The notes beneath the pieces are model-generated. The model was given only the letters and a program-made list of their open reading frames with translations, had not been told where the DNA came from and ran no database searches. From Xenorhabdus eapokensis (GTDB lineage: Bacteria > Pseudomonadota > Gammaproteobacteria > Enterobacterales > Enterobacteriaceae), in NCBI RefSeq assembly GCF_001908105.1, contig NZ_MKGQ01000058.1:1-8583 (forward strand): DNA of 8,583 nt, written 5' to 3'. This document shows, piece by piece, positions 1 through 6,800 of this stretch. The position numbers and the translations under genes are program-made. The first letter of the stretch is position 1; every line of letters begins with the position of its first letter.

Positions 1-1
1 A

Positions 2-1183
2 CAGGTCGCGCAGGAAATCAAGGGGCGCTTTGACGAGTTCAAAGAGAAGAATGATAAACGCTTTGAGGCGATCGAGGCTGAAAAAGGCAAACTGGCCGGT
101 CAGGTCGATACCCTGAACGGCAGGTTGTCTGAGCTGGATACCCTGAAAACTGAGCTGGAAGAAGAGCTGGCTGGACTGAAACGCCCGGCGGGCGGCACCA
201 ACAGCAAAGCGGTGAATGAGCACAAAGCCGCCTTTGGCCAATTTATCCGCAAAGGTAAGGAAGACGGGCTGGCCGAACTGGAACAAAAGGCGATGCAGAC
301 CACGACCGATCCCGATGGCGGCTATGCTGTGCCGGAAGAGCTGGATCGCAATATCATTACGGCACTGCGTGATGAAGTGGTTATGCGTCAGGAGTGTAAT
401 GTTGTCACCGTGGGTTCACCTAACTTTAAACGTTTGGTTAATCAAGGCGGAACTAACAGCGGCTGGGTTGGTGAAGTGGATGAACGCCCTGAAACCAGCA
501 CCTCAAAATTAACCTCTATTGAGCCAACCTGGGGTGAAATTTACGGCAACCCAGCAGCAACGCAAACCATGCTTGATGATGCTTTCTTTAATGTTGAGCA
601 ATTTATCACGGGTGAACTGACTATTGAATTTGCTGAGCAAGAAGAAGCTGCGTTCACTAACGGCAATGGTGTTAAAAAGCCAAAAGGCCTATTAGCGTAT
701 GGCAGTGATGACAAAGCAGACAAAGATCGTGACTGGGGTAAATTGCAGCACTTGTTACTGAAAAAGCCGACAGAAGTCACAGCAGATGAAATTATGAAAC
801 TGATTTACACCATGCGTAAGGTGTATCGCTCAGGCTCTAAGTTCATGATGAACAACAATACCTTGTTTCAGGTTCGTACGCTGAAAGATGCCCAAGGCAA
901 CTACTTATGGCAACCGGGCTTGCAATTAGGCCAACCTTCCGCGTTGTTAGGCTATGGCATTGCTGAAAATGAACAGTTTTCTGATGTCGTTGCTGAATCA
1001 ACCCCAATTGCATTTGGTAACTTCAAGCGTTGTTACACCATTCTCGACCGCATTGGTGTTCGCATGTTGCGTGACCCGTACACACACAAACCATTCGTGC
1101 ATTTCTACACCACTAAGCGCGTGGGTTCAATGTTAGTGGACAGTAACGCGGTGAAGCTGCTGAAAGCCGCGGGTGGTAAGTAA
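2..1183 (+). CDS. Major capsid protein, HK97 family (5' partial)
   Basis: Shell subunit of the phage head. The frame is open from base 2, so the gene begins upstream of the window; the TTG at 125 is internal and not the start. The first ~90 residues are charged and heptad-like (KRFEAIEAEKGKLAG, then repeated L-E-E segments), as expected of the coiled-coil delta domain that acts as an internal scaffold and is removed by the prohead protease. The motif TTTDPDGGYAVPEEL (around 299-343) marks the start of the mature HK97-fold domain in this family; cleavage just before it is an inference. Later family features are VVMRQECNVVTVG, SGWVGE, and a C-terminal segment with RIGVRMLRDPYTHKPFVHFYTTKRVG. 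The protein ends with a TAA at 1181. Portal and protease genes would be expected upstream. Leucine codon usage changes sharply near base 430 (see findings). Family assignment is firm. Confidence 0.95.
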   Translation, partial: QVAQEIKGRFDEFKEKNDKRFEAIEAEKGKLAGQVDTLNGRLSELDTLKTELEEELAGLKRPAGGTNSKAVNEHKAAFGQFIRKGKEDGLAELEQKAMQTTTDPDGGYAVPEELDRNIITALRDEVVMRQECNVVTVGSPNFKRLVNQGGTNSGWVGEVDERPETSTSKLTSIEPTWGEIYGNPAATQTMLDDAFFNVEQFITGELTIEFAEQEEAAFTNGNGVKKPKGLLAYGSDDKADKDRDWGKLQHLLLKKPTEVTADEIMKLIYTMRKVYRSGSKFMMNNNTLFQVRTLKDAQGNYLWQPGLQLGQPSALLGYGIAENEQFSDVVAESTPIAFGNFKRCYTILDRIGVRMLRDPYTHKPFVHFYTTKRVGSMLVDSNAVKLLKAAGGK

Positions 1184-1194
1184 GTCTCATCTTC

Positions 1195-1213
1195 GGGCGG
1201 CTTCGTGCCGCCC
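1195..1213 (+). terminator. GC-rich hairpin after the capsid gene (attenuator or weak terminator)
   Basis: GGGCGGC (1195-1201) and GCCGCCC (1207-1213) form a perfect 7-bp stem with a TTCGT loop, 11 bases after the capsid stop codon. It is followed by TGTTATAG and not a T run, so it is a poor intrinsic terminator. A role as attenuator, or as a barrier that protects the 3' end of the abundant capsid message, is more likely. The hairpin is seen directly; its function is inferred. Confidence 0.45.
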
Positions 1214-1229
1214 TGTTATAGGGGGAACT

Positions 1230-1535
1230 ATGGCATTACCCACGATTGAAGAGCTGCGGTTGCAGTGCAAAGTGGATGAAACACAAGATGATGAATTGCT
1301 GTTGACGTATCTCACGGTAGCCAGAGAGAAGGCAGAAAACTATCTGAACCGTCGACTGTATGAGGATGCCGTACCGGACACCGATCCCGACGGTATGTTA
1401 ATCACACCACTCATTAAACTGGCGCTAATGTTAGCCGTGGGGTTTTGGTACGAACATCGTGAACCCAACGTATTAGCGAGTGGATTTAAAGAGCTGCTTA
1501 ATGATTATCGTATCAGGCCGATGAGGGGGAAATGA
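1230..1535 (+). CDS. Head-tail connector protein, HK97 gp6-like
   Basis: 101-aa protein of the gp6-like phage connector family, a small mostly helical protein that forms a ring under the portal in the finished head. The start ATG at 1230 is chosen because it follows a strong GGGGGA ribosome binding site (1221-1226) and gives the usual family N-terminus MALPTIEELRLQCKVDETQDD. An in-frame upstream start at 1173 would begin inside the capsid gene and add residues translated from the intergenic hairpin. Family features are the early acidic D-E-x-Q-D-D-E-L-L segment, the AREKAENYLNRRLY helix (about residues 31-44), and the hydrophobic KLALMLAVGFWYEHREP segment near residues 65-81. The stop overlaps the next start (ATGA at 1532). 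Assignment is by sequence pattern and position between capsid and adaptor genes. Confidence 0.85.
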   Translation: MALPTIEELRLQCKVDETQDDELLLTYLTVAREKAENYLNRRLYEDAVPDTDPDGMLITPLIKLALMLAVGFWYEHREPNVLASGFKELLNDYRIRPMRGK

Positions 1536-1855
1536 TGCAGGCAGGCAGATTACGCCACCGTATCCTGTTACAAAACTTCACCCAGATCAAATTACCGTCA
1601 GGCCAACGCATGCAGGAATGGCAGGATGTCGCCACGGTCTGGGCGGAGGTCAAACACATCAGCGGGCGGGAATTGCTCGCCTCGGGGGCGGAATTGCCCG
1701 AAACCACGGTACGTGTCTGGCTGCGTTACCGCTCGGACGTCACCAGTGCATTTCGTATGGTGTTCAGGGGGCAGATCTATGATATTCAGGCGGTTATTCC
1801 TGACCCGAAACGCACCCAGCTTGAACTGCTATGCAAGCAGGGGGTGAAGGCATGA
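1532..1855 (+). CDS. Phage head-tail adaptor (head closure/joining protein)
   Basis: About 107 aa, matching the phage head-tail joining family (HK97 gp7 / SPP1 gp16-like), small beta-barrel proteins that plug and extend the connector. Typical features are the N-terminal GRLRHRILLQ strand, then WQDVATVWAEVKHISGREL, TTVRVWLRYR, and the terminal YDIQAVIPDPKRTQLELLC. Two adjacent ATG codons (1532 and 1535) are both possible starts. The GAGGGGG purine run (1523-1529) lies close to 1532, so 1535 has slightly better spacing and gives the common family start MQAGRLRHRI; the difference is one residue. The ATGA overlap with the preceding stop implies translational coupling. Confidence 0.87.
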   Translation: MMQAGRLRHRILLQNFTQIKLPSGQRMQEWQDVATVWAEVKHISGRELLASGAELPETTVRVWLRYRSDVTSAFRMVFRGQIYDIQAVIPDPKRTQLELLCKQGVKA

Positions 1856-2298
1856 TTGATACAAGTCTGGATTTTTCCAGCTTGCAGGATATCGCCCGGG
1901 ATTTGGAGGCACTCAGCAGGGCGGAAAATAACCAGACACTGAGAAAAGCCATGTATGCCGCAGCGTCACTACTGCGCGATGAGGTGCGAGTCAAAGCACC
2001 GAAACGCACAGGCAAGCTGAGCCGCAACATTGTAGCCTCCAATCGGCGAACACAAAACGGCGAAGCGTCCGCGGGGGTGTATGTCAGAGGCTCAAACGCT
2101 AAAGGCACCAACAGCGACACCACAATGAAAAAGGATGATCCTCGCAATGCCTATTACTGGCGCTTTCTGGAAAACGGGACGTCAAAGATGGCTGCGCAGC
2201 CGTTTATCCGTCCGGCGTTTGATGCGAAATCCGATGAAGCGGCCGAATTTGCAATGAAACGGTTGAATCAGGCGATTGATGAGGCGCTGTCAAAATGA
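1852..2298 (+). CDS. HK97 gp10-like tail/head completion protein
   Basis: 148-aa protein of the HK97 gp10-like family, thought to work at the head-tail interface. The diagnostic motifs are APKRTGKL at residues 49-56 and FLENGTSKMAAQPFIRPAF at about 105-123. The start at 1852 is preferred over the in-frame ATG at 1831 because it sits after a GGGGGTGAAGG purine run (1840-1850), overlaps the previous stop as ATGA, and gives a family-like beginning (MIDTSLDFSSLQDIARDLEAL). It lies directly between the adaptor and the DUF3168-type gene, the standard order in these phages. The exact structural role is not visible from sequence. Confidence 0.88.
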   Translation: MIDTSLDFSSLQDIARDLEALSRAENNQTLRKAMYAAASLLRDEVRVKAPKRTGKLSRNIVASNRRTQNGEASAGVYVRGSNAKGTNSDTTMKKDDPRNAYYWRFLENGTSKMAAQPFIRPAFDAKSDEAAEFAMKRLNQAIDEALSK

Positions 2299-2630
2299 AA
2301 GAAGCTGACATTTTCCCACTATTGATGCCGATATTGCCGGAGAAAGTCTTTCCTTATGTTGCGCCACAATCCGAACCGCCCGTCAAGCCGCCGTGGTGTG
2401 TATTTTCACTCTACAGTCTCGATCAGGATGTCCTGAACGGGCAAGCGGAACGCCTCACTACCTTGCAAATTGATGTTTATGCTAACAACATTGATGAGGC
2501 GCGGGAGATACGAAGCAAAGCGAGGTCAGCTATTGCCGGACTCTATCCCACACAATTGAGTGAAACCCACAGCTACGAACCCGATACGGCATTGTACCGC
2601 GCCACGCTGGAATGCCAGCTCTGGCAGTAA
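2295..2630 (+). CDS. DUF3168 / gp17-like tail completion protein
   Basis: 111-aa protein matching the DUF3168 (SPP1 gp17-like tail completion) family, proposed to cap the tail at the head-proximal end, a role like that of lambda gpU. Features are the N-terminal EADIFPLLMPILPEKVFPYVAP, the central PPWCVFSLYS strand, LQIDVYANNIDEAREI, and the C-terminal strand ALYRATLECQLWQ. The start overlaps the previous stop (ATGA at 2295), with a modest GAGG at 2281-2284, so translation is probably coupled. It is the last gene before the intrinsic terminator at 2647, closing the head-completion block. Confidence 0.83.
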   Translation: MKEADIFPLLMPILPEKVFPYVAPQSEPPVKPPWCVFSLYSLDQDVLNGQAERLTTLQIDVYANNIDEAREIRSKARSAIAGLYPTQLSETHSYEPDTALYRATLECQLWQ

Positions 2631-2646
2631 TCAACCCTTTTCCCCG

Positions 2647-2668
2647 ACCGTCTGCGGACGGTTTTTTT
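2647..2668 (+). terminator. Intrinsic (rho-independent) terminator inside the late operon
   Basis: ACCGTC (2647-2652) pairs with GACGGT (2657-2662) around a TGCG loop, and the stem runs straight into a row of seven T residues (2662-2668). It lies 17 bases after the tail completion gene and just before the ribosome binding site of the tail tube gene. The mirror strand lacks the T run, so it acts on + strand transcription. Late transcription in lambdoid phages is normally antiterminated, so it may only partly stop the polymerase, or stop stray host transcripts. Confidence 0.85.
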
Positions 2669-2674
2669 ATTTCT

Positions 2675-2680
2675 GGAGGA
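2675..2680 (+). promoter_or_regulatory. Strong ribosome binding site of the tail tube gene
   Basis: GGAGGA stands four bases before the ATG at 2685 and right behind the terminator hairpin. It is one of the best Shine-Dalgarno matches in the window, in keeping with the high copy number of tube protein needed per tail. Confidence 0.8.
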
Positions 2681-2684
2681 TCCC

Positions 2685-3155
2685 ATGTCAAGTAAGTATG
2701 AAAAATCACAGGGCACGAAAGTGAGTATTTCGGCCAATCCTGCCACTGAGGCTAACCCGGCTAATGCTGTCTGGCAGGCGATTGACTGCACCACCAAGGA
2801 GATTAGTTATACCGGCGGACAGAAGAGTGACATTGAGGTCACCACCCTGTGCTCCACTGAGCAGGAAATGACTAACGGTCTCGCCGCACCGGGGGAAATT
2901 ACCCTGTCCGGTAACTGGTCAGCCGATGAGGCAGGACAGAATACGTTGCGTCACGCCTACGATACCGATGAACTCCATGCGTTTAAGGTCGAGTTCCCCA
3001 CCGGTAATGGTTATGCCTTTCTGGCCGAGGTACGGCAAAACTCATGGAGTGTCGCCACCAGTGGCGTAGTGACCGCGTCGTTTACCTTGCGACTAAAAGG
3101 CAAGCCGGTTCCCCTGAAACCCACATCATTAACCAAAAACACCCCACAAGGATAA
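2685..3155 (+). CDS. Major tail tube protein (lambda gpV N-domain type)
   Basis: 156-aa protein that polymerises as stacked rings around the tape measure protein to form the non-contractile tail tube. The sequence shows the N-terminal YEKSQGTKVSIS, a beta-rich body with TTKEISYTGGQKSDIEVTTLCSTEQE (about residues 38-63), GEITLSGNW, and the late VTASFTLRLKGKP strand, matching the lambda-type tube fold. It is much shorter than lambda gpV (246 aa): the C-terminal Ig-like domain of gpV is absent and only the tube domain remains. It is followed at once by the chaperone pair and the tape measure gene, the standard V-G-T-H order. A strong ribosome binding site precedes it. Confidence 0.9.
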   Translation: MSSKYEKSQGTKVSISANPATEANPANAVWQAIDCTTKEISYTGGQKSDIEVTTLCSTEQEMTNGLAAPGEITLSGNWSADEAGQNTLRHAYDTDELHAFKVEFPTGNGYAFLAEVRQNSWSVATSGVVTASFTLRLKGKPVPLKPTSLTKNTPQG

Positions 3156-3159
3156 GATC

Positions 3160-3570
3160 ATGGCAAGACTGAAAAAAACCGACCTGCGTGCGCTGGCTTT
3201 AGCCCCGAATGCGGGTTTTCGCAGTAAGACCGTCACCGTACCGGAATGGGGCGATGTGACTGTCACACTGCGTGAACCGTCGGCGGGGGCGTGGGAACTC
3301 TGGCAGTCCATTATTACCCCGAAGGAGGAAGAGGAGCAAGCTCTCTCGGCGGCGGAAAGAACCCACCGTAATATTCGCGGGGATGTCGTGATGTTTATTG
3401 ACGTACTGCGGGATGAAGAGGGTGAAGCCGTCTTTACGCACGAGGATATCGAGATCGTAGCGGGTATTTATGGTCCCGTCCATACCCGTCTGTTACAGCA
3501 GGCACTGGAACTCATGGTCTCACAGGCGGAGGCAGAAAAAAAGTCAAAAACCGCGCCACGTTCTTCATGA
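3160..3570 (+). CDS. Tail assembly chaperone, short form (lambda gpG-like)
   Basis: 136-aa zero-frame product. In lambda, gpG coats the tape measure protein and keeps it soluble before tube subunits replace it. The protein starts MARLKKTDLRALALAPNAGF, has a beta-strand segment KTVTVPEWGDVTVTLREPSAG at about residues 23-43, then helical, acidic sequence (PKEEEEQALSAAERTHRN) and a C-terminal helix HTRLLQQALELMVSQAEAEKK. It ends at TGA 3568-3570. AAGGA at 3148-3152 gives good spacing to the ATG at 3160. Near its end the A AAA AAG slippery site moves a fraction of ribosomes into the T frame. Similarity to lambda gpG is in position and mechanism more than in residues. Confidence 0.88.
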   Translation: MARLKKTDLRALALAPNAGFRSKTVTVPEWGDVTVTLREPSAGAWELWQSIITPKEEEEQALSAAERTHRNIRGDVVMFIDVLRDEEGEAVFTHEDIEIVAGIYGPVHTRLLQQALELMVSQAEAEKKSKTAPRSS

Positions 3571-3839
3571 TGACACTGGCGTTGCGGCTCGGTAAAACCC
3601 TGCATGAGTTACAACGGGAGATGAGCGCCAGTGAGTTGTTGTGCTGGCTGGAATATGACCGGCTGAGTCCGTTAGGGGATGAGCGGGGTGATATTCAGGC
3701 CGCTCAAATTACCGCCGCGGTGTACCAGTCACAAGGGGGCAAAGTGGCCTTGCGTGATGCTCTGTTGCAATGGGGGGAGCCGGAAGCTGAACCTGACCGC
3801 TCCTCCGGTCTGGAAGACTTTTTATCTAACCTGTCTTGA
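3160..3839 (+). CDS. Tail assembly chaperone, frameshifted long form (gpGT-like fusion)
   Basis: A -1 shift at 3537-3543 joins residues 1-128 of the G frame to 98 residues read from 3543 to 3836, giving a 226-aa protein that stops at TGA 3837-3839. The T frame is open across the whole junction (V-K-N-R-A-T-F-F-M-M-T-L at the join), and its body (ALRLGKTLHELQREMSASE, LSPLGDERGDIQAAQITAAV) is typical of the T-domain/DUF4035 type found after the chaperone in such phages. In lambda the G part holds the tape measure while the T part recruits tube protein. An ATG at 3567 overlaps the G stop and could start T alone, but it lacks a clear ribosome binding site, so fusion is the better reading. Confidence 0.87.
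3537..3543 (+). promoter_or_regulatory. -1 programmed ribosomal frameshift site, A AAA AAG
   Basis: In the G frame the codons are GCA GAA AAA AAG TCA, so the heptamer from 3537 to 3543 reads A AAA AAG in the exact X XXY YYZ phase needed for tandem -1 slippage. The same heptamer drives frameshifting in E. coli dnaX. The -1 frame is open from here to 3839. A GGAGG lies upstream (3528-3532). Downstream, CGCCA (3554-3558) can pair with TGGCG (3577-3581), a weak candidate for a stimulating stem. Confidence 0.88.
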
Positions 3840-3849
3840 GTGATTTTCT

Positions 3850-6800
3850 ATGGCTAAACTGCGTGAACTGATTATTAAAATTTCAGCCAATTCGGCATCA
3901 TTTCAGGCTGAGATTGCCCGCGCCTCACGGATGGGGGCGGATTACTACCGGGCAATGGAGAAGGGCGGTCGTCAGGCGGCTGCCGCCACCCGTGACAGCC
4001 AGCAGGCACTACGGGAGCTGAATAACCAATTACTTTCAGCCAGAAATGCCGCAACCGGCATGGCAGGTGCCTTTGCCGGGATGTTTGCCACTGGACGACT
4101 TATCAGCATGGCAGACAATTACAATTCCCTGAATGCGCGTATCAAGCTGGCGACAACCTCCGTAGAGGATTTTACCCATGCGCAGCGTGAATTAATGCGG
4201 ATTAGCCAGTATACCGGCTCAACCTTTGAATCCAATGCTGGCCTGTTTTCCCGTGTGTCCAGTTCCCTGCGTGAATACGGTTATTCGACCAAAGATATCT
4301 TGTCCCTGACGGATGCACTGGCAACTGGCTTGCAAGTGTCCGGCGCGTCTGCGGAGGAAACTTCATCCCTGATTGTCCAGTTATCACAGGCGCTGGGGCG
4401 CGGCGTACTTCGGGGGCAGGATTTTAACTCCGTGGCGCAGTCCGGCCAGCGGATCATGAAAGCCCTGTCCGATGGGCTGGGGGTCGCCCAAAAAGACCTG
4501 AAACAACTGGCAGATGCGGGCGAGCTGACGACACCCAAAATTGTCCCCGCCCTGATCGGGCAATTGCAGACCCTGCACCAAGAATTCGATTCGATGCCGA
4601 ACAGCGTGAGTGCAGCTTCAACCCGCGTCACGAATGCGTTTCAGCAGTGGGTGGGGGAAGTCAATCAGACAAGCGCAGTCACGGCAACCTTATCTGGGGC
4701 GCTGGATGGGGTGGCGAAAAATATTGATACTGTTGCCGCAGCGGGCGGGATACTGGTAGCGGTCGGAGCGGCACGTTTCTTCGGCAGCATGACTTCCGGC
4801 GCGGCAACAGCCACAGGTAACATTTGGAAAACCTACCGTGCTGAGGTGAGTTTGGCGGACGCTCAGGTCAAGGGCGCTCAGATCTCAACCGCCAGAGCAC
4901 GGGCAGCGCTCTATCGGGCACAACAGGCACTGGTGGCCGCAAAGAATGCCGGCACACAGGCGCTGGCTGAAATCCGGCTAACACAGATACAGGCCAGCCT
5001 TAAGCGCAATATTGATGCCCGAACAGCGGCACAAAATCGATTGAATAGAGTCACGTCGATGGGTTCCAGAATGACAGGAGGGCTTTTGGGGCTTGTTGGC
5101 GGTATACCTGGTTTAGTGATGCTGGGTGCGGGCGCGTGGTACGCAATGTACCAGAATCAAGAGCAAGCGAGGCTGTCAGCGCGTGAGTACGCGAACACTA
5201 TCAGAGAAATCCCGGAAAAAATCCCCAAAATGTCTGCATCAGAACTCAGTGACAACCAAATAAAAACTGAGGGGGCATTGAAAGAACAAAAAAGACAGGT
5301 ATCTGAACAAGAAGAAAAAGTGCGCTCTTTGAAAAGTCAGATTGCTGGATTGAGACAAATACTATCTAAGCCAGGGATTATGATGGGTGATTATATGTTG
5401 AATCACCTCATGTCTCAAACAGAGGCAACTCAAAAGCTTCATGGTGCGCAGTTGCAACTTATGGCAGAGGAAGAAAGGTTAGGGCAACAACAAAATCACC
5501 TCGCCACTATTCAGGAGACTTTGAATACAATCGTTCTCAGGCGTATTGATTCACTCAAGCAAAAAGTAGCAGAGGAGGCCGCAGCCCACCAGTCTTTGCT
5601 GATGATGAATGCTGCTCATAGCGAATTTAACCGCCTGATGAAGGAGGGTAATCGACTACTTTCAGAGCGTGAGATAACAAATGTTGCTATCCCACTCCAA
5701 ATTCCTCAGGCACCTCTGGACGACAAACAAGCAGATTTTCTTAAGAAATCTGAGCGTGACCTTGAGCTTTCAAAATTGCAGGGTGAGGCAAAAGTCAGAC
5801 GGCAGGCGGAATTTGCCGCCGAAGATCAGCGGTTAAATACGCCACAGCATCATGATAATTATCAAAAATACATCAATAATACGATAGACGCATATCAAAA
5901 TGGCGAAAAGGCTAAAGCAGCGCAGGCGGCGGCGTCAAAAGCCGCGAGTGATGCCGCAAAAGCCGCCCGCGAAGCCGCCAGTGCGCAGGAAAGCTACCGT
6001 AATAAAGTGGCTGACCTGAACCGTGAAATCCAAGTCGAACAGGTGCGGATGAAGGAGGGGGAGGTTGCCGCGTCACTCTTTGCCGCCTCGATGGAAATCG
6101 GCGCCAAATACACAGGGCAGCAACGTGAAGAACTGCTCCAGCTTAGCAAAGCTAGCATTCTGGCTAAACAGCGCACCCAAGATCTGCATGACGCCATCGA
6201 GTCCGACCCGTACCGCAAGGCCGCACATGCCCGTTTAGAAGCCGAAAAACAGTTGCAGCGCCAGATGGCGGACATGGCTATTCAAAGCGCCGAAGAGGTT
6301 GAGCGCCGTAAACAGGAGATTGCGGCGAAATACCTAGGCAGCGTCGCGGAAGCCCGGCAGCGTTATGCCGTTTCGCCTGTGGCGGAATTGGTGGGTAACG
6401 TTGATCCTCTGCAAGACCTGCAAAACCAGCTAGCAAAACGCAAGGCATTGATTCAGACCTACGCGACCGAGGAATTTATCACCGAACAGCGCAAAAATGA
6501 GCTGTTGATAGCCGCTGATAATGAAACCAATCAGCGTCGCTATGAGGCCGCCATGCAATTGTATTCTGCTCAGGGACGGATGCAGAAAATGGCAATGGAT
6601 TTGTTTAATGCCACCAAAGAGCGTATGAGCAACATGATGACGGGCATGTTAACAGGTACACAATCATTTAAGGACGGAATGATAGGCCTATTTTCCTCTC
6701 TGACGCAAAGTATTATCCAAAACCTGATTGACATGGCGGCGCAGGCCATATTAACCAATAGCGTATTAAAAGGGATGATGGGGATGGGGGGCACAATGGC

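Noticed and set aside
125..127. TTG as the start of the capsid gene
   Set aside because: The same frame is open back to base 2 and encodes typical delta-domain coiled-coil sequence, so the gene enters from outside the window.
1173..1229. Upstream start for the connector gene
   Set aside because: It would begin inside the capsid gene and translate the hairpin. The ATG at 1230 has a strong ribosome binding site and the family N-terminus.
1831..1851. Upstream ATG for the gp10-like gene
   Set aside because: It lies deep in the previous gene, and the ATG at 1852 has the better purine run and the usual ATGA overlap.
1794..2147. 117-aa open frame on the - strand opposite the adaptor and gp10-like genes
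   Set aside because: Fully antisense to two coupled structural genes, with no supporting features.
3536..3543. Run of seven A residues as a sequencing error that splits one chaperone gene
   Set aside because: The phase fits a slippery heptamer exactly, and a two-frame chaperone is the rule in this position. Both frames end and overlap as expected for programmed shifting.
3567..3839. Independent small gene starting at ATG 3567
   Set aside because: No convincing ribosome binding site, and the frame is open upstream to the slippery site, so it is read mainly as part of the fusion. Some coupled restart at ATGA cannot be excluded.
4202..4631. Open frames on the - strand within the tape measure gene
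   Set aside because: Antisense shadows of the GC-rich coding strand, with low-complexity, Ser/Arg/Cys-rich translations and no ribosome binding site or family signature.
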